This document shows positions 47,713 through 59,848 of a DNA stretch of 64,000 bases, in pieces (within the stretch, counting starts at the first letter, position 1; each line of letters begins with the position of its first letter). Source of the stretch: Mytilus galloprovincialis (taxonomy: Eukaryota; Mollusca; Bivalvia; Mytilida; Mytilidae). Made by a program: the position numbers and the translations under genes. Below the pieces are notes generated by a model. The model worked only from the letters and a program-made list of their open reading frames with translations. It had not been told where the DNA came from and searched no databases. Location of the stretch: the NCBI RefSeq assembly GCF_965363235.1, contig NC_134848.1, forward strand, positions 65,724,681 through 65,788,680, given 5' to 3'.

Positions 47713-50700
47713 TTATCCAACAACTGCAGTATCTGCAAATAAAAAGTTTTAAAATTCGTAGTATAATTGTCAAAATATATAGAAACAGAAATAATCCAGA
47801 AAATGAACCGGATTTATAACTAAACAAAGGAAGTTTGTCCTCTCATCTATTAGAGATCTATGTCTTAATGTAACAAATGTAAGTTAATTAATCTATGCAC
47901 ACATTTAAAAACACTTTCTCTATCGTGAGTTGCATCTAGAAATTGACAATATGGGTCGGTTGAAAACAACACTTTACGACAATAGAGATGAATAAAGCTT
48001 CCCAATTTTAAACTTTCAATTTCTATGAAGCAACATGGCTTATTACTGGGTGTATACAAGCATGAGCAACGCAATGGATGCCACATGTGGATACTGATCT
48101 GCATGCCCTTTTGGAGCACCTGAGATCTCACACAATTTTGAGTAGTGCTCGTGTTTCTAACTCATTAATTTTCTATTTAGGATTTTGTGTTCTATTGTTT
48201 GTTGGTCCTTTGATTTGTTGTTCTTGAGCCACTGCGTTGTCATATATTTTCGAATTGACCTGCGTGTCTTTCCTCTGGATTATATTGGCTATTTTTTCTT
48301 TGACTTGTTACTAAGAAGTGCATAGTGACGATGGTATCACATATTTTACATATTTTATTCGATTTTTATTTTATGTGGTTAAAATGCAATCTTGTAATAT
48401 TTTACAACAGATCTCTTTTGTATTATACATCTTGACATGTATACCGAGAAAATGTTTATAAGCAATAAATGTATTTTTTTTTCAAATAAACCTTACCGTG
48501 ATGTACAATGATAGAAACAGAAGCTGTGTCTTTACCAAATTCGTTTATAGCTTCACATGCAACAGTCCCAGATTCTTGCATATTACTGATTTCCAAAACT
48601 TCTCCATTTTGGAATAACGTATGTGGTGGTAGACCATAGGTTTGGTGTGAATACTAATAGACATTTAACATTATTTTGAATAATAGATATGTAGAATTCA
48701 GATATTTAAAGACTAAATATGACTAGCCATTTTGCAATTTATTTGAACATAATCCAACTTTTAGTAGATAGCATATAAACTTTATCAGATATTTATAAAC
48801 GTCATATTATATATTATTTACTTTATAAGTATCTTATATACTTTATATATCAGATATCTTATGATCTTGAAAGGATATAGCATGTACTTAATACGTTATC
48901 TTCTATGCTTTTTTTGTACAAAATATATCTTATTTGGTTTATAAGATATATCAGATAGTTTATATAGCTCAAAATTCAAAAGAAACGATGAAACGAGAGA
49001 ACGAAAGAATGAATATAAGTCCACAACATATTACTATTAATTAGACAAACCGACGTAAATGTCCATGTTATCCGTGGATGTGGGTGACCAGAAGCTTCAC
49101 AAGTAAAGTTTTGAGACACTCCAGCACTACCACCAAAGGGTTGTGGAGGGAACACTATAGAAGGAGGGTCTGAAAATGTATTAATAATAAACGAATTTAC
49201 GTTTATAAGTTAAATTATAATCTATCTTCTATCCATGTTTTTGATAATTATGTATAAAACATTAAAATAGTTTGTTTTAGCTTTTGTCTATCTATCGTAC
49301 CATTATGACGGTACGTCATACTAGGTCAATGCATTTAATTAATATGATGTCTATATCGCTCAAAATTCAAAAGAAACGATGACACAAGAGAACGAAAGAA
49401 TGAATATAAGACCACAACAATCTCTGTAGTTTGACATTAAATCGCACATTTGCAAATATATTCCATTTTGTACGGTTTGAGAATTTCTTAAATCAAGTAT
49501 TAATTGTTAGAAAATCACATGATGCAGGAGGTTATCAGGTTCTCCAATTTCAAAGGGATGACTTTAATATGTTTTTGTCTATGACAAAATAACTTAAATA
49601 ATATAAATATGTGCAACACATTTTTAAAGTTATTTCGAATTGGCAAAAAAATATAACACTTGTTACAGTAATACTTTGTTATTTAATTCTAAGTTCTATT
49701 TTTAAGGAGTAAGTCATGTAATTATTTCTGATAACGTCTCGGTTACATGAAAAAATTCATTGTCTTTGAGCTGATAGACAGAAAACTTTCAGCCCATCAG
49801 AAGACGCGTTACATCAACAATTATCTGAAAATAATGAATTTCGACGACATGTCGGTCAACTGTTTAGAAATGAGACGCAATGTACGCTTACATTGGTGAT
49901 TTCAGACGTAACAAAAAAAAATATATATTTTTAATCCAGCTTCTATTTACATGACTTAGAATATTTGTTTAAAAATAGTTTAACAGAAATATTCATGATG
50001 GTGAAACGATGAACTTTCAAATTTACTACAACCAGAACTTAATTACAGTTTTAAAGTATACGATCGATTAAATCTTAATAACCGTGGACTACTTCAAGTC
50101 TCATAAATCGAAATGTTATAGTCTATTTTAAGAAATTTTCCTGTGACTTCACATTATTTTGTTGCGTTGATACATTCGCGTGTCGCACAGTTCTTAACTA
50201 TATTGTGGAGTATCGGTTAACTGTTGTAAATTTATGGATAGTTTCCGTTGTTGTTTTGTGATGTACATGTTGTCATGTACAGTTATATTATTTTCTATGT
50301 ATTTATTCTGAACATGCTGTCCTCAGTGCTCCTGCGTATATTTGTGTTGTTTTCCTGACACGTAATGTGTAGCCGTATTTGTAATATTACCATAAAGTCG
50401 GAAGGTTTTGCTAGGCATAAAACCAGATTGAACCAACCACTTTGTGTTTTTTAAAAGTAAGGGATAATGTATATTAGTTGTTCTAAAATATTCAGTTCAT
50501 GTGCATGTGGGTGTTTGATTTTGTATCAGTTTAGTGTTTCTGTTATTCCGTTGTACTTCTTTTATAGTTTAGGTGTTTTCTGCGATTTGATTTGTCAGTC
50601 GGATTTGATTTTGCTTTATCGATTCTAGACTTTTGAGCAACGGTATACTACATTTCCTTTTTTTCTGTTTTGTTCACGCACCGTTGTAAATATAATGGAA

Positions 50701-52615
50701 TTTGATGCGAAAGTCATACAATTGAGAAGTTTAGCGCTATAAAACCGGATTCAATTCACGATTTTCTACATTTGAAAATGCCTGTAGCAAGTCAAAATTA
50801 TGACAGTTGTTGTCCATTCGTTTGATGTGTTTTATCATTAGATTTTGCCATTTGATTCGGGAATTTCCGTTGTCATTTTCCTCGGAGTTCAGTATTTTTG
50901 TGATTTTACTTTTGAATGAATGTTGAAACTTACAATGAAGAATGCAAAAAGACATAAACTCTTTTAATACACGTTTGTTTTATTATTTCTAGTATCTTGT
51001 TGATAAATGTAATCTAGATAAGAACAAAAAAGTAGTTTATTCACTTAAAATGCAACTAGCATAGTATTGGTCTCAGGCTTTGTTCAAATTATATTTTAAT
51101 CAACTTAACGTGTAAAAGATCCAAATGATTTGCTTCACAATCAAACGTTAACTAAAGTCGACAATATTTACCATATCTAAACCACATCAATATATTACAA
51201 TACGAGTTATTGTAAGCAAAACAACAACTAAAAAACACCAAAAAACCTTTTTGAATTGCATGACCTTCAAAAGGAGCAATACTGGAAGTGTCAACATGCG
51301 TAATTTCGTAATTAGACAAATAAAATTATCGTCAATGAACAGTAAATGGGCTATATAACAGATTTTGGTATGATGTTTATATACCTTGGGCTCGTTGAAT
51401 TAAACAAATAATACCATTGTCTCTTTTATATTCTGAAATATTGCTAATTGCATATTTTTTTCAAATAAGATGAATGTATGTCATTTGTATATGAAGAACA
51501 TGGACTAGACTAAACACGAACAAAAGAGGGACGAAAGACACCAGAGGGACAATCAGACTTATAGATTGCAAATGAACTGACATAAATTTTCTCCCCATAT
51601 ATTTTTCGTAAAAATGCTATTTGTTGTTAATACTTGAATTTAAGTTTAAATAATATAAAACTAATAAAAATCGACATTTTAAGGTTTATATCCCGATGAC
51701 GTTCAATTATTTCGACGTTTCTATTGATATGTTTTCACCTTGTACAGAATTTTAATTGATATTAAGGATATTCGCTTGTCATGTTTTGGAATTTTTGTAA
51801 AATTTTCGGAATCCTCCTGTTTTATCCATTTGGATGCCTTACCCCCATTTTTCTTTTTATAAATCTTATACATGTATCATGATAAAGCCATCTGTAAAAG
51901 TGTTATAAAATTTTAATTATTTTCTAATAGTTTTTCAGAACGTAAACTTGTCAATGATAAAGCTATGAAAAGTCAAGAGATTTCATTTTCCCACCACAAT
52001 TTCAAAGGCTAATATCTAGTAAACGAGCACATTGAACTACATATTTTCTTGCTCATTTGATTCCTTTATTAATCCCCTATCAATTTAAACTAGTGATTTG
52101 AAAAGCTTTTGAACGTAGGCCAACGCACTGTAGCGTGACCATCGCGTTTTAGCGTCCCCATCGCACTTTAAAGTCGTATATATAGCAAACGACATCAACA
52201 TGATCAATAGATTTTGAATGACAATTTTCTGTTTAACATATTTTTTAAAAATAGATCAGTAGCATATATGACATTGTGTTTTTTTCTATAAGCGTTTTGT
52301 TTATGAAAACCTCCTTCCAGTATTGCTGACTTTATAGTGTCCATTCAAACTTTAATACCACTACAGTATACGTACTGGTAGCACGAATAAAAAAAGTAAC
52401 AATTTAAATCATAGTTATTTATTATTCTACGTCAGATTTAGTTATAAAGGAAAAACAAACAAAAAATAAATATCAACTGTTATTCATTCACCTGCTTTAC
52501 AACATTCTCCCGTATAACCAGCATTGCAAGTGCAAGCATTATAAAAATAATGTGAGGCCAAACCTCTATCAGATCCGTGAATACGTACGACAAACATTTA
52601 GGTCGTGACAATAAC
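47713..52615 (-). CDS. 3' part of an EGF-like plus immunoglobulin-domain secreted protein
   Basis: Exons on the minus strand are 52492-52615 (EGF-like), 49051-49169 (first half of an Ig domain), 48497-48653 (second half) and 47713-47732 (VHHDTAVVG then stop). Junction phases 1, 0 and 1 all fit, with GT-AG ends. The EGF exon ends NACTCNAGYTGECCKA; its start reads GYCHDLNVC but in another frame, so a net frameshift (or assembly indel) sits near 52570-52590. The Ig domain has FTCEASGHPHPRITW with the first Cys and core Trp, and GEVLEISNMQESGTVACEA with the second Cys. The usual Tyr two residues before that Cys is Val. The protein ends right after the Ig domain with no membrane segment, so a secreted product is likely. 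Such EGF/Ig proteins act in adhesion or recognition. Upstream exons, including the start, are not identified; 55479-55556 is one candidate. Confidence 0.7.
47905..48310 (+). mobile_element. Family D retroelement remnant: degraded RT end plus 3' tail
   Basis: 47930-48050 aligns with the RT block at 15300-15400 ('gagttgcatctagaaattga', 'gacaatagagatga', 'cccaattttaaactttcaat'), with stops. 48058-48300 is the tail ('atgagcaacgcaatggatgc', 'cttttggagcacctgagat'). It lies between exons of the EGF-Ig gene, in opposite orientation. Confidence 0.65.
50690..50925 (+). repeat. Dispersed mussel repeat, family B
   Basis: Contains 'ataatggaatttgatgcgaa', 'ttgaaaatgcctgtagcaag', 'tgacagttgttgtccattcg' and 'ctcggagttcagtatttttg'. 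It matches 57960-58240 along its length. It sits in the large intron (49170-52491) of the EGF-Ig gene; the rest of that intron is AT-rich with no exon that I can identify. Confidence 0.7.
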
Positions 52616-52711
52616 CTGGAAGTAAATGTTACTAGTCAGCATTTCAATGACGTGAAAATTATATTTTAACAAATTTGTATGAATATTTTTTCAATTCACC
52701 TTTAGAATATA

Positions 52712-52985
52712 GGAAGATGTGGTATGAGTGCCAATGAGCCAACTCTCTATCCAAATAACAATTTATAACCATTATAGCTTCATGTACGGCCTTCAACATC
52801 GCGTCTTGGCGTACACCGAACAACAAGCTATAAAGGGCCCAAAATTAATGGTGTAAAAATCATTCAAACGGGAAAAAGAACGGTCTAATCTATTTAAAAA
52901 ACGAGAAATGACAAACACGTATAAATTACATAAACAAACAACAACTACTGTACATCTTTATCCTGACTTAGTATTTCAACGTCAT
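52712..52985 (-). repeat. Dispersed mussel repeat, family A (minus)
   Basis: Begins 'gaagatgtggtatgagtgcc', then 'acggccttcaacatcgcg', 'caagctataaagggccc' and 'tcattcaaacgggaaaaag'. It is the best-preserved minus copy in the window. Confidence 0.7.
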
Positions 52986-53004
52986 GAACAGTCAGAGAAG
53001 TCAT

Positions 53005-53203
53005 GCTATTTTTGTTATTCTCACAGGATTTTGTCTAATGCTTAGTCCGTTTCTGTGTGTGTTACATTTTAATGATGTGTCGTTGTTCTCCTCTTATGTT
53101 AAATGCGTTTCCCTCAGTTTTAGTTTGTTACCCCGATTTCGTTTTTTGTTCATGGATTTATGAGTTTTGAACAGCGGTATACTATTGTTTCCTTTATTGT
53201 GCA
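53005..53203 (+). repeat. Dispersed mussel repeat, family E
   Basis: Nearly collinear with 44985-45183: 'gttattctcacaggattttg', 'gcgtttccctcagttttagt', 'atttatgagttttgaacagc' and 'ggtatactattgtttccttt'. A short family D tail follows at 53755-53860. Confidence 0.7.
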
Positions 53204-55478
53204 ATGACAAAAATAATTGTATCGACAGGTAGTAGGATAGTGAGGAGCGACTCTTTTAGAGATACAAATTAACGTGTGTGTGTCTCTATACATCCTCGAA
53301 AGAAAATACAATTTAGTTATGTTTTAATTTGCTAATGACAAAATCGATATTAGTGCCAATGTTTACTATATTCAGATATCTAATTACAATATCAAGCACA
53401 CATACATTTCTTTACTGGTTTTATTATAACATGGATTATTCCTATGCAACAAGATATAGAGCGCTTCATACATATAAAAATGTTTTAATAAATCAAAGTA
53501 CATGCATATATGTAAAAGATTTAAGTCAATGTCCCCCATAATTCATATCACACCTAGACCATTATTATAATCATGATAACTTCTACAGTTTGACCCTGTC
53601 ATTTATTGCAGGGTATGTATTTTAGCACGACGGTTTAAACACATATACAAGGATATATTCACCCGTTTGTAGTATCTGAAATCAACTCGTTTTATCGGTT
53701 GGGCTCGTGCAGCACAATTTAAAGTTTTTTAAACTGTGTGTTATATACTTTTGATTGACTTTTGGTCTTGGTCTTTTCTTACTCTACCGTGGCAAGGTCA
53801 GTTTATTTTCGACTTATGGGTTTGAATGTCCCTTTGCTATCTTTCGCCCTCCTCCTAATCAAATGCTAGTAAAATTGAGATTTCTTCTTTTATGAGACAT
53901 TAAATACAATAATCCACCAATTGGTAGACACTTCTAAATCAAGATTTCAATTTCATATTATGTATTTTGGTACTTTACGTCTATTTAATAAAGGGGATGA
54001 AGATAAAAAAAAAACAAAGAAAAGCTCATTTTTAAAGAAATGGCATGATTCTTATAAATTTAAACAATTTTCATCCAGATATCCTACTTAAGTTAATGAA
54101 AAAGTTCCATGAAAAGAAGAGTTTTGCGGCACCAGAGTTGAGAAACATTTCTTAGCGATAAACACCTCATCTTATCTTTTTGTTGGAGGTAGTGGAATTT
54201 ATTACATGTTTTCATTTTATGTGAATGACCTACACTTGAAATGTTTATTCCCCCAATATTTAAAATAAGTAAAAATGCATGTACCAAAGCTTGAATATGA
54301 CAGTTGTTATCCATTCGTTTGATATTTTTGAGCTTTTGGATTTTGCAATTTGAATATAGGCTTTCCGTTTAGAATTTCCCATGGATTGTTTTTTTTCACT
54401 TTTCACAATCTTTACAATATAAATTATTTCACCTGTTTGGTGTATGAATTACTAAAAAACAATATGTTTACAAGGCAAAACAGTAATTATAGCATAATCT
54501 CTTGCACTTTCAATATCGAATACAAAACAAAAACAAACGTGAACTTCTAATTATGTTCATTGATAATGCTATGATTTGATATAAATTACTATTGTTATAA
54601 CCGTATGTAATAACATTTACTTTACATATTTTATAAGCACCCAGTTTTGGCTGCAGTGTTTCAACTAATGTAACATTACACAGCTGATATGCCCTTCGGG
54701 ATTGCTCACACAAGTTTGTCAATATAACGGAACTGTCATACAATTTAGTAATTTAGCTAGCTAATAAAACCAGGTTTGTACTACGTTTTTCTTGCCTGTA
54801 CCAAATATTCGAAATAACATAAAAAATGTGGTGAACACTTTAAATAACCCACTACGCACGTTTTTCAGTGTGCACCACATTTTTAAAGTTATTTCTTCTT
54901 AGACAGAAAAAAAATATTACAGTCAGTCCATAAATAAACGTTATGATATCAAAGAAAGAAACAAAGTAAAATTCAGAGAACTTATAAAGATGACATGCAT
55001 ACATTTAATGGTTACAGTTATCACCCACAAAACACCTTAAAAATAGCAATACACATGATAATTAATGATTCAAATAGATACAATAACCCCCCTCCCCCCC
55101 CAAAAAATAAAAATAAATAAAAAAATATATTTCAAAATAAAATAAATTATAAACAATAAACCTATGTAAAAATCAACCAAAGTTTATGGTATTTGATTAT
55201 TGGTGACATATGTACGGTCACAAATAGCTTATTCACCAAAGCCTGTTTGTTACTGGTGGATAGCTGAGTCAATGGCGATCATACCACATGTACTAATTCC
55301 CAATTGTTTTATATTTATCCAAAGTCCTATGTCGACTTATGCTACTATGTATAATAATAATTTACCATGCTTTTAAGATAATATGAACGTTAAAAGAAAT
55401 CAAACAGATGATTAAAACAATCTATTATTCTATGTACTTTTACGACTTGTTTAGTGTACTTATTGAAGGAGGACTTAC

Positions 55479-55556
55479 CTTGTTTGTTTTGGATACCAAA
55501 GTTTCATAAAATTTCGTACAAGCAACGGTATATTGCTGGCTCATCTTCATGTTCCA
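55479..55556 (-). CDS. Candidate 78-nt internal exon
   Basis: Open in one frame only (26 codons, WNMKMSQQYTVACTKFYETL and six more). It has a good acceptor (tttttag) and a consensus AAG|GTAAGT donor on the same strand as the EGF-Ig gene. Direct joining to the EGF exon in phase 0 leads to the TAA that also reflects that exon's frame problem. It recalls no family. It could be an upstream exon of the EGF-Ig gene or a chance match. Confidence 0.25.
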
Positions 55557-55604
55557 CTAAAAAATTGTCCATTAGATTGACTAAAATTATGCGCAGTGAA
55601 AGAG

Positions 55605-56606
55605 GGTCTTCAGAAATACTGTGAAACTGTTTACTCGCGTAGTGGTATTAACCATATGTGGATTCTTAAAAATTCTAAAGAACTTCTAGACAATTTTAAA
55701 TCTCGGTCTTTTTCTGAAATAAGTTCTATCAAAACTTTTGATTTTCAACCCTGTATACCACCATTTCCCATGTGAAATTGAAAAATCGCCTAAAAGAAAT
55801 AATCCACAATGCCTTTCAACATAAAAATGGTAGCATACACTATAAATTTATTACTTTGGGATATCATTAGGCATATTTCGTTAATAGTGACAAACAAAAA
55901 GGTAAAACATGCTACACAAAAGAACAAGTGGTCAGTATGCTAGAGTTTCTTATCGACAACATATTTGTTGAGTTTGGAGGTAGACTTTTTCAACAGATTG
56001 TCGGCATTCCTATGGGAACGAACTGCGCGCCTCCTTGCTGACCTCTTCTTATGTTCATATGAATCGGAGTTCCTTCAGACACTTGTCAAAAACAAGAAGA
56101 TCAAAGAAGCCAGGTTATTTAATTTCACTTTGAGATATATTGATGATGTTCTTTCCATTAACAATCCGAACTTTTCTGATTGGGTTCCATTAACATATCC
56201 ACCAGAACTAGAAATTAAAGAGACAACAGACATGGCTTCCTCCGCCTCATTTTTAGACTTATACCTTGAATTTGACATACACAGTCATCTTAGTACCAGA
56301 ATCTATGACAATCGAGACGATTTTAATTTTGAAATTATCAATTTCCCCCACCTTAGTAGCAATATACCAACTTCACCTGCATATGGAATATACATTTCCC
56401 AACTTATTCGGTATTCAAGAGCTTGCAGCTCCTACTCAGACTTTGTAAAACGTCACCAGTGTTTGAGCAGAAAGTTGATGAACCAGGGGTATGTCAAAGA
56501 ACGTCTCGTCCTTTTTCTAAAAAAGTTCCTCGGAAGGTACCAAGAACTTGTTGATAAATATTCCGTATCAACTTCAAAAATAATACACGATGGTCTTGAA
56601 GTATAG
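55605..56606 (+). mobile_element. Degraded reverse-transcriptase gene, retroelement family D
   Basis: The longest RT remnant in the window. The N-terminal part contains TYLYTTIP-like remnants around 55740 and, about 250 bases on, IVGIPMGTNCAP (motif with the conserved G). A frameshift follows near 56031, then LLADLFLCSYESEF, the catalytic box RYIDDVLS (YIDD at 56136-56147), PPELEIKETTDMASSASFLD, YDNRDDFNFEIINFPHLSSN and YGIYISQLIRYSRACSSYSD, with a stop after 56606. At least one in-frame stop (near 55868) and the frameshift make it inactive. The arrangement resembles Penelope-like or related RTs. No endonuclease domain is visible, so I leave the class open. Confidence 0.8.
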
Positions 56607-56639
56607 ATTTTGCGTACTGACGTTGTTTATCATCTTAAT

Positions 56640-57030
56640 AACGTATTATATTATTCTTTTATTTGTCTTTATTAATATTACTTTTAATGTTAAGTCTGTT
56701 TTTTGAGATATCCTTTTAACGTAACTCTGTGCTTATGTATCCCATCATACTTTGAACGACAAAATTATTTTATGATGTGACTCTGTACCTATGCATCTTG
56801 TTATACTTTGAATGACAAAATTATTTTATTTATTAATATTACTTTTGCTGTTAACCCACTTTTTTGTGATATACATTTGACGTGACTCTGTACTTGTGTA
56901 TCCCGTCATACTTTGAACCACACTATTATTTTATTTAATATTATTACTTTAACTGTTAAGTCAGTTTTTGTTATATCTATTTTGCGTGACTGTATTTAGG
57001 CATCCCGTCATACTTTGAACGACAAAGTTA
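56640..57030. repeat. Tandem repeat of about 100 bp, four partial units
   Basis: The block 'ctctgt', 'gtatccc', 'tcatactttgaacgacaaa' and 'attattttat' occurs at about 56724, 56781, 56886 and 56988. Spacing is about 100 bp, except one shortened unit of about 57 bp. It directly follows the RT stop codon and is probably the 3' UTR of that element. 57040-57950 contains no gene that I can support. Confidence 0.75.
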
Positions 57031-57959
57031 TTTTATGTCTACCTGTGCGAATTTTGCGGACGTGAAAATTTTTGCAGAGACAATCCATCAACATCATTGA
57101 AATTGTTTTGTCAAATTGATTTCATGGATAAATATTATTATCCTTACATCGTATATTTTATGATTTGGATTATATTTTTTTGTTGAGAAAGGTTTCTGCA
57201 GATATTTTCAGGTTTGTTTGAGACATGTAGTCAGATGGGATCCATTAGTAGTTTCCATGTGGGAAACTATCAGACCAATCTATTCGATGTCTGAGGGTTT
57301 TAGCTGTTCCCCTAATGGATTGGTAGTTTCTTTCCGAGATCCTTTATCATAGGATTTTCGGCTTTCCTCTACCAGGAATACAGCTGGGCATTTAGCGGTA
57401 TCGGTTTGGATTCCAAGTATGTCCTCTCCGGTTTCCCGTTCGTTGTCTAGGCATTTGTGCGGCATCCGGGGTGACCTTATCCCTTATTTTGTATATAATG
57501 TTTTTTTTATATTATGCATTTTCTGTATTTTTGAGGATGAGCGAGTCAGGTGATTGGGTGTGTTCGTATGCTTTATTACATTGTACTTATTGTTTTGGGG
57601 AAGGTTAACTTTCTGGTTGTAAGACCCGTCACGGCCAGGCTGGGAGACTGGATAGGCAAATGCTCACATTAAATCTGTACCGATACAGTGTGTTAAATGT
57701 CTTCCTTTTTACACCATAACCCATGGTGGTGCTCCTACTAAAGGAGGGAGATACGGAACATACATACATACGCGCAATTTTACACCAGTACTCAAAACCC
57801 TCCTTCCTTGATGGGTGCATTTTACATAGACAAATAAAATCGTATAATATAATCAAAATGAGGATGTTAATTAGATGTATGCCTTTTTGTGCTACTTCGT
57901 TACATTTGTTGTTTTTATAGTGATTAAGATGATAACACAATGTTGACTGCTGTACCCCT

Positions 57960-58240
57960 ATTTTTGACATTTTTACCTATTGTGTCTGTTTGTTTTGTTC
58001 ACGCATCGGTAACAATATAATGGAATTTGATGCGACTGTCATACAAGTGAGAGGTTTAGCTAGCTATAAAACCAGGTTCAATCCACCATTTTCTACATTT
58101 GAAAATGCCTGTACCAAGTCAGGATTATGACAGTTCTTGTCCATTCGTTTTTGATGCGTTTTTGTTATTTGATTTTGTCATGTAATTATGGACTTTCCGA
58201 ATTGATTTTCCTCTGAGTTCAGTATTTTTGTGATTTTACT
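57960..58240 (+). repeat. Dispersed mussel repeat, family B (fullest copy)
   Basis: Runs from 'ttttgttcacgcatcggt' through 'gactgtcatacaagtgagag', 'accaggttcaatccaccatt', 'gaaaatgcctgtaccaagtc' and 'cattcgtttttgatgcg' to 'gagttcagtatttttgtgat'. It serves as the reference for the other family B copies listed at 28195. Confidence 0.75.
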
Positions 58241-58487
58241 TTTTATATGAATATAAAACCTTGTCAAAATATTTCAATACCAATAGTAGCTATATTGATT
58301 ATGTTCTTGTATATCTGTCGCTTAATAATGATTGCATTAATATTTGGGTGATATACAACAGCTTATATCTATTGTTAAATGTCCTTTTCATAACAAGCAG
58401 TAGCAAACCTTCTGCTCGCATCGTTTTGTCAATACATGTCTTAGCTAATACATTACGATTGTGCATGCTCAAACTATACGGATGTTA

Positions 58488-58584
58488 TTAACTATTGTGT
58501 TGCAAACCAGAAACAGCTCTAACAGAGTATTGTCGCATTTTGTTAACTATGGTGTTGCAACACAAAAACTGCTCTAACAGAGTA
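58488..58584. repeat. 55-bp tandem duplication
   Basis: Two adjacent copies starting at 58488 and 58543 share 'ttaactat', 'gtgttgcaa' and 'ctctaacagagtat', with a few differences. Confidence 0.75.
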
Positions 58585-58599
58585 TAACCACAGAATGAC

Positions 58600-59840
58600 A
58601 CTACAGCTTTACGGTAACAATAAAGAAATGGTTGACCGATACAAAATGTAGGTGTCCTAGCTAAATAGCGATATGATGTTGTGGTCTTAGATATGTTAAT
58701 ATAAGTAAAGTGGTTTGAACTGTAATTCTAATCAGTTATGTCCTATTCACGATCGTGTTCTTTTGTTTGAATACAAATTCGAATATCGGGTAATGCATGC
58801 TATGAGATGACGAGTATCTTGTCAACACACATTAAATATGTTTTGCTATTTTTAGAATAAATTTAACATATGTGATCCCTAAATTTATGTTTGGCAGCTT
58901 GATTAGCATCTTTTAAATAGATTTAGAAGATTGAAAAGCGATAAATAATGATGTTTTAGAATCTATAATACTAAAATTACGAGGTCCAATTTGTCAGCCG
59001 TCTTCACGTAAAACCGATGAAACAAAGAATTCAACTTTATATATAACTAATATAGTACAATGATGTTGATTAAAAATTACACCACTCTAGGCCCATTTGT
59101 TTTCCACGTAATTAATATTGCCAATAATTAAGAAGTTCCGGACCGAGTCCGACACCGATACCAATAGTATATTCACCTGTTACCTATTACCTTATCTGTA
59201 CGTTCCGCATCTGACAGGCGCACCACCAAACAGTGTATTTGGATTTTGCTGTATACTGTTGAGTAAAAAATACTCCATTCCAGGCCCTTTTGTTTTCCAA
59301 ATTATTAATATTACCAATAATTGAAGGTTCCAGGTCGACGGGTTTAAACAGAAAGATTTTGAAAGCAGAGAAAACTGTGCACCTTATACATGTTATAATC
59401 GGCATGACTTTATCAGATGACAATACCAATACTAAAATAAGACATACGCATAGTTATATATCAGTCACGGACCCGCGATATCACGGGTGTGTTCTAGTAT
59501 TATTTATATGTATTGCTTGAAAATACTCTGTACACGTTCAGTGTAATTAAGTAACTACATTGAGTTTTTGTATTGGCCGATTGCTTTTAACATTGACACA
59601 CAAATGAGCCTGACATAATATTGATGCTAAACATTCATCAAACATAAGTATAAAATGTATACTATAATTATTCGTTACAGAAAATAAAAACCGAATCATA
59701 ACTGAAAATGAATAAGACTTATACCCAAAAACAACATGTCTGTGGTGTTTATCTGCCAATTTCAAGTATTTCTTATGTTCTTATTATCAGTGCAAACCGT
59801 TTAACCTAGCTGTTATAAGCAACACATATTCAATGTGTAC
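58600..59840. other. Intergenic, nothing firmly recognised
   Basis: AT-rich DNA. 59095-59330 contains two related stretches ('aggcccatttgttttcc' and 'aggcccttttgttttcc', then 'attaatattgccaataatt' / 'attaatattaccaataattg') about 190 bp apart. One includes 'cgcaccaccaaacagtgtat', similar to 27120-27140. This is a small duplicated repeat, not a gene. Confidence 0.45.
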
Positions 59841-59848
59841 TACTGATA

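Noticed and set aside
59187..59429. 80-codon minus-strand open frame
   Set aside because: It falls in a locally duplicated repeat; no domain or splice context.
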